Notes under the pieces: generated by a model
Seen by the model: only the letters and a program-made list of their open reading frames with translations
What the model was told of the DNA's origin: nothing
Database searches by the model: none
Made by a program: the position numbers and the translations under genes
Part shown: positions 45,476-55,472 of the stretch, one piece after another
How positions within the stretch are numbered: position 1 is the stretch's first letter
Layout of the letters: each line of letters starts with the position of its first letter
Assembly: GCA_023014485.1 (NCBI GenBank)
Contig: JAJOZX010001075.1
Span: 547,501-611,500 of the forward strand
DNA: 64,000 nucleotides
Direction: 5' to 3'
Origin: Bathynomus jamesi
Taxonomy: Eukaryota; Arthropoda; Malacostraca; Isopoda; Cirolanidae

Positions 45476-46339
45476 TTCACGATGTTCTTATCTAAAGAAA
45501 TATATAATTAAGTTACCGCATTTTTTTCATTGATTAAAATCGAAATAAAAAAATTTTCGTAAAAGAAACAAAACATCTCAATTAATGAAATTAGAATCCT
45601 CTTCAGGCACTTTTCAGTTTTCCTTGAAAAACTCTGTTTCCTCAATCCACGCTGATACTCCCGCGTTGAGGGAGAACGAGATAAAAAGGAAGGGAAGAGA
45701 GAACCAGATGCCCGACTCAAGGAGAGACAAAGACTGGGAGATGAAGAAGGAAAGAAAGAGATGGAAAATGAGAGAATAAGAAAAAAAAGATGACGATTAA
45801 AGCGAGTGAAAAATAATGAAAGTTAGATAACGAGACATTTAGAGATAGAAGATGAAGTAAAAAAGGAGGAAGATGAAGAGTGAAAAAGAAGCAAAGATTG
45901 CGATAGAGAATGAAAGAACGATTAACGGTGGTCAATTGGAGATGAAAAGGAAATTAAAATATGAGAAATGAAAACTAAAAAATGAGACATTGATCGAAAG
46001 AGAGAAAAAAACTAAAGAATGAAAAAAGAAAGAAGAAAAGGTCTGAATAACGTTCAAATATAACAATAAAAAAAAAACGAAAAAAGAATGAGTAATATGG
46101 TGTAATAAAGAAAGAGGAGTAGAATAAAGGAAAAACGTGGAAACACGTACGTAATTAAGAAATGAGGTGCTTCAAAGATCTTGAGATTAGCAGTAATAAA
46201 ATTATATATATATATATATAAGTGTACTGAAACGAAGTAAAAGGGATCTTGGAACGACCAATATATATGTACTTCGGAACTAAAAGAATCGTAAACCACA
46301 GTAAGATAAAATGAAAAACGGTGAGGCGATTTCACTGAC
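45435..46339. other. (TA)n tract and purine-rich sequence, no gene
   Basis: (TA)n at 45,435-45,473, then a strongly A/G-biased strand from about 45,690 to 46,060 (Lys/Glu/Arg-only open frames). No supported gene. This may be intronic to the Ig exon that follows on the minus strand. Confidence 0.5.
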
Positions 46340-46472
46340 CTGAGAAAAGGGCGCGACGTGTCATTTCTGTACCACAAAACTAGTCTCGCTGCGTCGTCTG
46401 CGTTTAATGGTTGATGAGCGCAGGGTAACCGTGCCGCATCCCCCTCTGCGACAGTCACTTCTATCAGCGGAC
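46340..46472 (-). CDS. host exon: immunoglobulin-domain protein (Sidestep-like)
   Basis: A 133-base minus-strand exon is bounded by acceptor gtttcgttcctgcag (ending 46,473) and donor gtcagtg (46,339-46,333). It encodes VTVAEGDAARLPCAHQ then LNADDAARLVLWYRNDTSRP. The pattern G-x-x-A-x-LPC followed by LVLWY is the B-strand Cys and C-strand Trp of a V-type Ig domain, and the wording is characteristic of arthropod Sidestep-like cell-surface proteins that guide axons through Beaten path receptors. The second Ig Cys would be in the next exon, which is not visible within reach. It is the best evidence for a real host gene in the window. Confidence 0.65.
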
Positions 46473-46650
46473 CTGCAGGAACGAAACGTTAAAGCCGTTA
46501 ATCCAGTTAATTCAATTTTACAGGCAGTTCATATGACAGCAGAGGCACAGTGCCTCCTTACTTCCTACAAAGTGCCAATTAACGTAACGTTTTAAGAAAT
46601 GAAATAAAGATTTTGTAAACTACGTGTATTAGAAATATATACAACATATA

Positions 46651-46703
<53 letters not shown>

Positions 46704-47131
46704 CGTGTGTGTGTATGTATATATATATATATATATATATATGTTCGTGTGTGGTGTGTGTGTGTGTGTGTGTGTGTGTAGGCATAAGTGAGGTCGAGTG
46801 TGATAATTTCGAGATGTAGAAGGATAAATTTTTTATGAGGTGACACTTTTGGTACCTTGGAACATTAAAAAATTTATAATAAAATATCTCGAAACATTTT
46901 TGGTGTGAGAAAAAATAAATGTTAAATTTGGTTAGGTTACGTTAGGTTAGGTTAGGCGAGATTAGCGAGTAACTCACTAATTATAACAACAGAAAACTCC
47001 ATTACGGTTTGAAACACTTATCACGCCCTTCTCGGCTCAATGGCATTAAGGTAGGATTTGATCTGATTATTTAGTTTTTTAGATATTTGGATTTAAAAAA
47101 GTTGGTACTTCACTTATGCGAAAATGCGCAC

Positions 47132-47168
<37 letters not shown>

Positions 47169-47430
47169 TTTGTAAATTTCATGTAATTATATTGCATTCC
47201 TTTTTGTTTTCTTTATTTTCTCTATTTGAAACAAATCATTTAAAATCACTTGAAATTAATGTATTCACTGAATTTGAAGATAATTCTAATACCAATTATT
47301 TAGTGTCGTTTGCAATAAAGTTTTAGATTTATTTCTTTGTCAGAGATAAAAGGAATACACATATGGTATGTGAGAGGAGTACTTAAGTTAGAACACTGAC
47401 ATAATTTGTAATAATTTGTATTTTTAAGTT
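46473..47430. other. putative intron/intergenic: microsatellites and TTAGG-like run
   Basis: Upstream of the Ig exon acceptor lie compound (TG)n/(TA)n tracts (about 46,650-46,780), a TTAGG-like run (four units, one imperfect, at 46,930-46,957) and (TG)n at 47,131-47,166. No coding region supported. Confidence 0.6.
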
Positions 47431-47579
47431 GGCCTTAATTGAAAGCCACACTTTGTCATATTCTCACACAAAATGCCACAAAACATTTCATTACCGAGGT
47501 TCTTCGACGTTTATGTCAGGAGTCCCAAACTCATTTCGGCTGCGGACCGTAAAACATGTAAGTCTGCCCTCCCCCCCCC

Positions 47580-47618
<39 letters not shown>
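47580..47618. repeat. (TA)n microsatellite
   Basis: About 18 TA units after a short C run; the Tc1 element begins at its right edge. Confidence 0.9.
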
Positions 47619-47621
<3 letters not shown>

Positions 47622-48437
47622 GGGTTAGACAAAATAATATGAACACCCCCGCCGATTTCACCGGTTATCTTTACGGACTGCTCAGACACAAAGTAAACGG
47701 TCAAATGACTGGCAAACCTATTTAAATGCGTAACAGAGAGTGTATACGTCATGTTATAACCCTGACGTTGTTTTTACAGATCTGAGTGAATTATGAATTA
47801 GCAGTTATGAAAGACCTGTCAGACTTCCAAAGAGGGCAAATTGTCGGAGCGCGGATGGCTGGTGCATCGGTGACGAAAACCGCTCAGATGTTCAATGTAT
47901 CCAGAGGAACTGTCTCTATGGTCATGTCTGCATACCAAAACCATGGAAAGACAAGCACCGACAAATGCAATAGTGGACGCAAGAAGAAGCTGTGTGATCG
48001 AGACCGCCGGGTGCTAAAGCGCATTGTGACAAAGAACCATAAGACCACAGCTCCAAAAGTGACTGCAGAGCTTAACCAGCATCTTGCAAGCCCGGTATCG
48101 ACCAGAACTGTACGTCGCGAGCTCCATGGAGCTGGATACCTTGGGAGGGCTGCAATTGCCAAACCCTTCCTTTCGCACATCAACATTGAGCGGCGCAGAA
48201 AATGGTGTAATGACCATAAGAATTGGTCAATGGACCGGTGGAAGAATGTAGTCTACTCCGACGAATCTTCCTTTACGCTATTTCCATGTTCCGGTCGAGT
48301 TTACGTCTGGAGACAGCCTAAAGATGCTTATGACCCCGACTGCCTGACCCCAACCGTTAAGCATGGAGGCGGATCTGTGATGGTTTGGGCAGCAATATCG
48401 TGGAATACTCTTGGCCCAGCTGTAGTACTGCATGGTA
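47619..48437 (+). mobile_element. Tc1-like transposon, 5' half
   Basis: The left end reads CAGGGGTTAGACAAAATAAT after TA. The transposase starts 190 bases in. The element is interrupted at 48,438 by a MITE and T4; I do not find its 3' half on the other side. Confidence 0.82.
47807..48437 (+). pseudogene. Tc1-like (DD34E) transposase, N-terminal two-thirds
   Basis: Starts MKDLSDFQRGQIVGARMAGA, a paired-like helix-turn-helix N-terminus (VTKTAQMFNVSRGTVSMVMS). A GRKKK basic stretch is followed by TTAPKVTAELN and TRTVRRELHGAGYLGRAA, the second HTH. The catalytic part shows NVVYSDESSF (first Asp) and GGGSVMVWAAISW. The frame is continuous to VVLHGR, then runs into the inserted MITE. The second Asp and the Glu are missing. 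Confidence 0.9.
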
Positions 48438-48492
48438 GGGAATGAACTCAGAATGGTTCCCTGAGGTTTTTTATGATACACACAGACCGACT

Positions 48493-51400
48493 TAGGGTGT
48501 ACCATTTTTGGGTCATTTTCAAAAAGTCAAGGTCCAGGAGTCTAAGGTTGTGCCAAATGATGTCCTAAACACGAATTTAACAAGCATTTTCTAATCCAAC
48601 AAATTTTGAATCCCCCCCACCCCCCTTGAAATTTTGCCCATCCCCTTTTCCGAAAAACCCCATATATCTACAAAACTATCAACTTTATCGAAAAATGTTA
48701 TAGAATAAAAATGATTTAGAATCAAACGTTCTATTAGGAAAGTTCATTAAAATAGAAATGTACGTAATTTTGAAAATTTTCATTTTCTTTTGTCCAAGAG
48801 CACCTTATTGTTTAATATAAAATAAGGTGCTTAAGTTACATTATTTATGAGTATATTGTGAGTATAATCCAAATTTAAAAATCCTTTTTACATTGAATTT
48901 TAATAAACAAGCATTGTTTTACTCTTATTGTTTCTTTTCAGACTGCTTTATTTGAAAAATAAATAAAAAATGAGTCAAACAGCTACAAAACAGCATGACT
49001 TTATTCTTGGTCGCTTGCAGGCTGATATTATGAGTTCATCTAAAATTGTTTACCATCCAATAAAGATGTTCTAAGCCATTTTATTTATTTACGGAGAATG
49101 CAGTATAAGGGTCCAAAAGTTACAAAAGATTCTACTGTTAATGAAGTTCTACAGAAGCTACTAATAATATGGCAAAAAGCATGCACTCCTACTATAGATA
49201 TTAGTAAAAACCCTAAAGGCAGGAAGATGCTGTTAAATCTAGAAGAAATGCATAATAATTTAATCAAGCACAAAAAAAGAGCAAGCTTTGAAAATGAACT
49301 CTCTAATTTCATGAAAATTATGGATTCCCTTTTGACATCTCTTCTCAAAATGCCGTTGAATTAATCCAAAAGACCGATGAGAACTGAGCCTCAGAAAGCA
49401 TATGATATTTCATTCTTAGAAGATCAAAGAACAAAACGAGAAACATGTTTAGGTTTGCTAGATGCAGATTATGCATCAAAAGTACAGCGCAAGTACATTA
49501 GATTAGAGAAAGAGAAGAAACGCAAAGAGAAACATAAATCAGTGAAGCAAGTGAGTGCTACAGCCAGAACATCAGAGACCCTTCTTTCTAGCACGACCAG
49601 TTCTGAGACAGACAGCTATGAAGAGTTTCCGACAGAACCTACTGCAGGACCTTCAAATGCTTCCAGCCCCAAAAATATTCTTGCCTCGCCATTGGTTTCC
49701 TCCACTGCAGACAGACTTAATCTCTCTATTGGACAACGGACTGTTTTGCTGCTGCAGTAGCCATTAGGTGTGGCAAGGATATTGAAAAACTGTCTCTCTC
49801 CAGGACCACATCTGCAAGAGCCGCTCGAAAGACAAGAAAACGAAAATATGAAACTTGCATCAAGGATTTTACTCCTCCTGATCACTGCCTAGTACATTGG
49901 GATAGCAAGCTGCTTACTAAATCATGTTCAGAACAAGAAGACCGCCTTGCAATACTTGTTACTGGATACCCAAATGTAGAAAAACTTTTATCAGTTTCTA
50001 TAATAGATGATTCCACTGGATTGTCTCAAGCCACTTCTGTATTTCAAAGTATTGAAAAATGGAACTTGAAGCAAAATGTCTTTGGAGTATCATTTGATAC
50101 CACTGCATCCAATTCAGGATGGATGAAAGGTTCCTGTAAGTTACTTGAAGAACTTTTGCAAAAGAAATTGATTTGGTTAGCATGCCGCCATCATGTGGCT
50201 GAAAGAGTTTTGTGTGCTGTGTATGAAACCATTTTTGGCCCAAGTAAATCTCCTGAGTTTGAATTATTCAAAGAATTTCGCGAGTCTAAATGGAAGAAAA
50301 TTAATGCGAAATCTACATACAATGTTCTTGATGTTAAATGAAGGTATCACAGAGGCCTAAAGGAAGAATGTGTAGAATTTATGACCCAATGTTTAAGAAA
50401 ATCTGACTGCTTTCCACGTGATGACTATAAGGAAGTTGCTGAAACAACTTTAATGCTTTTAGGAGAGGTTTCCAGAGAAAACAGTCATTGGCGGAAACCT
50501 GGTGCAATGCACCGTGCCAGGTGGATGGCAATGATTTTGTATACAAATAAAATGTATGCTTTTGCCCACCAAGCATCATATGATGAATCATTGATTAAGA
50601 AATTAAAGAGAATGTATCTATTTAATGCATTAATTTATGGAAAATACTGGCTTTTATGTTCTAATTCACTAGATAGTCCAGCTAATGATCTGAAGTTTTA
50701 TCATGATTTGGTGAATTACAAGAAGGAAGATAGGGAAGTTGCAAATGCTGCTTTGAAATCTTTTGCCAATCATTACTGGTATTTGACGGAGGAAGTGGTC
50801 CCTTTGAGTTTCTTTGGATCGCTAAGTAATGATGAAAAAGATAAGATCGCAAAATCTTTAAACAAATATCCAGTTCCAGAAAATTATATATGTGGGCAAC
50901 CTGTTTTCCCCATTTTAAAGGAAGACACAAAGCTTCATCAGCTAGTAGGTCCAATTTCATGGCATTTATTTCAATGCTGTGGGTCAAAACCAGACTCATG
51001 GATAAAGAAACCAGCATCAACATGGGAAGAGGTCGATGACTACAACAAACTAAAAACATTCTTTCATCTATTAGAGTAGTCAATGATACCGCTGAAAGAG
51101 GAATCAAGCTGGTTCAAGACTTTCATGACAAATGTCAAAATGAAGAAGAATTTCAAGGTCTTTTGCAAATTGTGGAAGAGAATAGAAGACTAATTCCTGA
51201 TCCTAGTAAAGAGACTCTTAAAAGAATGAAACTCAGTAAAGAATAGTTCATTAACAGATAGATTAGGCATTTTTATTTGCAGAGATTGTTTTAATTTAGA
51301 AGAGGCTGATTTTTTTTTGTTATTAAATATACCATAAATTGTCTTATAAATTGTCTTTTCTTATTTTTATGTTTAAAAAGCTCTTATATCAATGATTTCT

Positions 51401-52010
51401 AATTAGGAAACTTGTTTCTTTTTATTTTTTTGAGGAAAGTGTTGAATAAAGGAAAAAAAAAACGATGGGACCTCACAACTATAGATAAAGTGTTAATTTT
51501 TAGCTTTATTTTATATATATATAGTTTTGAGGTTGTCCTCACTTTGTATAGGCTAGTTATAATAAAAACTAATTATGATTTGCATTATAACTAGCAAATA
51601 CAAAGCCCATCGCCGCGAAGCTGCATTGGGGTGATGCTTCAAAGGTGGCGGTAACACCTTATTTAAGAAGAAGGCACTGCAAGCAAAAAAAATTTTTAAT
51701 TTAAATTTTTAAAAAATAAATGAAAATTTTCAAAATTAAGTAAATTTCTATTTTGATGAACCTTTTTAATAGAACTTTTGATTCTAAATCATTTTTAGTC
51801 TATAACATTTTTCGATAAAGTTGATAGTGTTTGAGATATATGGGGTTTTTAGGAAAAGGGGATGCGCAAAATTTCAAGGGGGGTGGGGGGGATTCAAAAT
51901 TTGTCGGATTAGAAAATGCCTGTAAAATTCGTGTTTAGGGCATCATTTGGCACAACATTAGACTCCTGGACCTTGACTTTTTGAAAATGACCCAAAAATG
52001 GTACACCCTA
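48493..52010 (+). mobile_element. T4: transposon with ~300-bp terminal inverted repeats
   Basis: The left terminus (48,493-48,790) begins TAGGGTGTACCATTTTTGGG and is repeated inverted at 51,718-52,010 with a high but imperfect match. AGACCG occurs at 48,484-48,489 and 52,013-52,018, a candidate 6-bp target duplication. The interior encodes a transposase related to T1/T2. The element split the MITE, so it is the youngest layer here. Confidence 0.85.
49098..51245 (+). pseudogene. T4 transposase, several lesions
   Basis: Recognisable in order: an N-terminal helical region (VTKDSTVNEVLQKLLIIWQK), an acidic/basic linker (RKYIRLEKEKKRKEKHKS), then HCLVHWDSKLL (candidate first Asp, about 49,900), FGVSFDTTASNSGW (second Asp, about 50,095), LACRHHVAERV (C-x-x-H, about 50,183), MHRARWMAMILY and finally VVNDTAERGIKLVQDF (candidate catalytic Glu, about 51,090). 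Lesions are frame changes near 49,370 and 49,745, UGA at 50,339-50,341, and a frameshift near 51,070. The D-[ST]-T / C-x-x-H / E-R order is shared with T1 and T2, so the three are related transposase families. Confidence 0.78.
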
Positions 52011-52119
52011 CGAGACCGTGCATGCAACGAGGAACTCTTCCAGGAAAATTAAATCCACTATAGTCCGAATAAGTAATGGTAACTGACAAATACTAGGGAA
52101 CCATTCTGAGTTCATTCCC

Positions 52120-52532
52120 ATCATGAAACGGACATGTTATGTGCCTTGAAAAGTGGACGTTCAATTCTGCCAGTTGAGGTTTAAGTTTTGGTTTTTGGCA
52201 AAAAATATAATAGTTACCCCTTTTTCTTTAATGTATTCAATCTGACGTGAAGGCAGCGAGTCTTTTGCTTATATTGAGGTTCTAAATGTAGCTGGGCTAG
52301 GCTGCTTTAAACCCTAGATCCTGTCCCAAAGCTGGATCCTATCTGCTTTGCAGATAGCTGGTGAGGGAAGCTATATTTTTGGGACCTCTCTGCGAGTGAC
52401 CCGTTGCCCACGTCAGGCTAGCATCATGAAAAAGAAAAAACTATAGTATTTGTCAGTTACCATTACTTATTCGGACTATAGTGGATTTAATTTTCCTAGA
52501 AGAGTTCCTTGTTCCATGCACGGCCTGTGTGT

Positions 52533-52576
<44 letters not shown>

Positions 52577-53045
52577 TACAGTATATTAGGGGGGAGTGAA
52601 ATCAGACAAAAATTTTCTTTCCCTTTAGGCACACTGAAATTATATTGTGTTTAATTAGGAAACACAAAGAAAACTGAAATAATATTCTAGAGTATCTTGA
52701 ACTACCCGATCTTTGCCAAAATATGAAATGGGTGTCGTAACTGGGTTTACGGTGGTTTATAACTGATTCTTGGCTATGATGTGGGAGGAAACAAATAGAT
52801 ATAACCCACACAAAACTTTAAAATATATCTTCTGCAAATAATTTTCAGGTTATTTAATGAATTTCTAGTAACTTTTTCTTTTCTGGATTAATGATATGCT
52901 CTAATTTAATGTTTTGTGGCAAGGAATATAAAAAAATCAAGGACTTGAAAATAACCATTTTTTTAAAATTTGTTTTATTAAATACATATAGAGTATAGAA
53001 ATGCACGGCAAATGAGTACACAAATGATAACTGCAAAAAACAAAC
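52120..53045. other. no recognised gene; inverted partial MITE copy and (TA)n
   Basis: 52,437-52,532 repeats, inverted, the interior of the MITE at 52,014-52,090 (shared TTATTCGGACTATAGTGGAT). A (TA)n tract lies at 52,536-52,572. A local hairpin (GATCCTATCTGCTTTGCAGA) is at 52,346. No gene supported. Confidence 0.6.
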
Positions 53046-53049
53046 TTAA

Positions 53050-53480
53050 CTATTCGAATAAAGAAGGCAAACTTTTAGTAAAATCCTTTTTGGTTTCTAC
53101 GTCTGGCATCAGACTACATGAAATCATTCTAGCTATGATAAAACCACCTCGTGCTTCAAACCCAAATACCAAACTTGAAGAGTCCGTCACCAATTTAATA
53201 CAACGCTCTACATTCTGGGTATGATTTGGATAATTTGGAATGTTCAATGCGTTTTTTTTAATAGCTAAAATTTCTGCCTTTGTTAGCTTTATTGTAAGAG
53301 GTGGCTCACTTAGTTTAGTATCATTCCAATTAATTATTTCATCCCAGTCCTTTGCATTAAAATTAAGATTAGGAACCTTGAAATCTCTCAATTCTAAATT
53401 TTGACCAGTCTCATTTCGCATGTCCATGATTTTGCTAACAGCTTTTTTACGTTTTTCCCTAGCTCGTATATTATACTTCT
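53050..53480 (-). pseudogene. T3: C-terminal fragment of a T1/T2-type transposase
   Basis: The minus-strand frame starts after KKAV and reads NWNDTKLSEPPLTIKLTKAE, then YPNHTQNVERCIKLVTDSSS and LVFGFEARGGFIIARM. This aligns with the end of T1 (EPPLTTCITNKDL; SHTQSVERCVKMVTEAAS; HERREGYIKAQVASRML) and T2 (EPIFTCKMTL; HTQSCERAVQEVSTAS). It is closer to T1 than to T2. No terminal repeats could be placed, and the rest of the gene is missing. Confidence 0.78.
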
Positions 53481-54286
53481 ATATCCTACCCCATATACAT
53501 TACATTCTATTTTTTCTTTTGCAAAATATACTTAGAAAAAATATTACCGACATCAAAGGACCACAAAATCCGTCCCTAATGCGATTAGCAGGATAGCTAA
53601 CTTATATTGCAACTGACGAATTCCAAAAATTTTAATCATATTTTCATATTAAATTCAGTTCGTAAATGAATTTTGCTCTAAACACCGCTTCTATAATTAA
53701 ATCAGACAATTTGTTTTGACTCTCATAAACTCATTTCTACTGCAGTCCCATCTGTTAAGTTTATTTTCAGCTTCACCGGTATGAGGACTTTCTTTTTATT
53801 AATATAATATATTAAGAGTGCAATAACCGCACAAAGCATACAAGGAAAACTTCCCAAAATAAAATAAAGTAAAATAAGGATTAAACTAATCTTAAAATCT
53901 AAAATTAAACTAAAAACAAAGACAAAGCTTTCCGAAGGGAAACACTCTTCTTTGGTCGGCCCTCAAAAAACTAAAAGTTAGAGAAGGAAATGAAGCTACA
54001 ACTAATTATGTGCATGCGCCAAGAAACATCTGACAGAACCAAAGCCATTCAAAATATTTTTAAACTTTCGGTCATTTAAAAAGAATTTTATTCGTGATAT
54101 AAACAATCCTTTGTGAATGTTAAAGTTCTCTGTATTTTTTATGAGAAAAGATTCTATAATTTTCCTTTGTTTCTCATGTTCAGAGCTGATGCATTATCTC
54201 CCACTCTAAGAGTGTACCTATGCTGATATATTCTTTTCAATCGTTGGATTTACCCATATATACACCTTATTGAAATTGGTACATTT
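53481..54286. other. no recognised gene
   Basis: AT-rich sequence between the T3 fragment and the T2 terminal repeat. No long frame or repeat recognised. Confidence 0.5.
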
Positions 54287-54478
54287 TAGGGCATATCATA
54301 CTTTTCCGAGTCCGAATTTCACTCTGGCTAATATGTATTTTTATGTAAAATTTAATTCTAAGAGGGGTTTCTTTTCTGCAACTTTTCCCAAAAATCACGT
54401 TATCATGTTCAAAATTGCGGTTTTCTGTTCTATGTTGAAATACCAAATATTCAATTGAACACAACCTCATATTTTTAA

Positions 54479-55221
54479 CCCTTTGTCATAATTTGTTGCC
54501 ATTTAGACACATTAACTTTGCTTAACTCTTGCACAGGTTTAATACATACATACATAAGAAAAAAAATCTACTCCATTTGAATCTTTATAACCATTTAGAC
54601 GCAGAAGGCGAGTTCAACATTCTCTCAATAGATGGCTCTGAGCAATTACGCCAGTTATAATTGTGAAATAGAAGTGAGTGGACGCCATTTTTTTCGGTAA
54701 GTGTTTTTTGAAATTTTCCTAAGTTTAATCACTATTATTATATTTGTTTTGACTATAATTTCATTGTAGAAGTATTAAGGAAGCTCCCTGTTTACTTTGT
54801 TTAAGTAATATTTTTAATAACTGTGAAGAAAAGACTTTATTCAAAGTTCGTTTCGAAATGGACACAAAGTTTTCAAAGGTTAAATTTCTGTCTATGATAA
54901 CACGTGTGTCCAATTGGATACATGAAATGAATTTTTCATTACGATTGTTTTTTATGTACTGTTTTATATATATATATAATATATATATATATTATATATA
55001 TATACAGTATATATATATATATATTTTTTTTTTTTAACTACCACCCGCTAATTACCTTATTAGACCTTTGTTGACTAATGGACACATAAATTAAATTATT
55101 TCATTTAGAAATGTTCTTACAAAAAAAAGATTGCCAAAAATGCTTATATATACCTCCTATGCATATTTCAAGTAAAAAAATGAACCTACGCTAAAATTAA
55201 ATGGTACTGAATGACAAAGGG
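54479..55221. mobile_element. non-autonomous TTAA element nested in the T2 5' region
   Basis: Inverted ends CCCTTTGTCAT are flanked by TTAA on both sides (54,475-54,478 and 55,222-55,225). The ends resemble those of T1 (CCCTTTCTGTCCC). It contains a donor-like cgGTAAGTG at 54,698-54,706 and a (TA)n tract near 54,965-55,022. No coding sequence. It was probably mobilised by a T1-type transposase. Confidence 0.7.
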
Positions 55222-55472
55222 TTAAGCTTATGTTACACCATTATTACGAATTTTAAATTAAATTTGCAATGCCAAATTCAGTTTTCTATTATCAAAATAA
55301 ATATTCATTACCAAATTTAGGTTAATTTGGTAATTAAAAATGCCGGTTGGCAACCTGATTATAACCAAAAATTATATTCCTTGTCTATATTTATGGCGAA
55401 AGAACACTAAACATACTGATATAAATTTGTTTCAGATTGGACAAGAGCGAGAATAAGCACCGACTAGATGTG

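Larger units (their letters stand above)
48438..52119. mobile_element. small MITE (Y) split by the T4 transposon
   Basis: A 25-base inverted pair (GGGAATGAACTCAGAATGGT at 48,438 and its complement ending 52,119) delimits an element of about 160 bases once T4 (about 48,490-52,012) is removed. It inserted into the Tc1 transposase. A partial copy of its interior lies inverted at 52,437-52,532. Confidence 0.65.
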
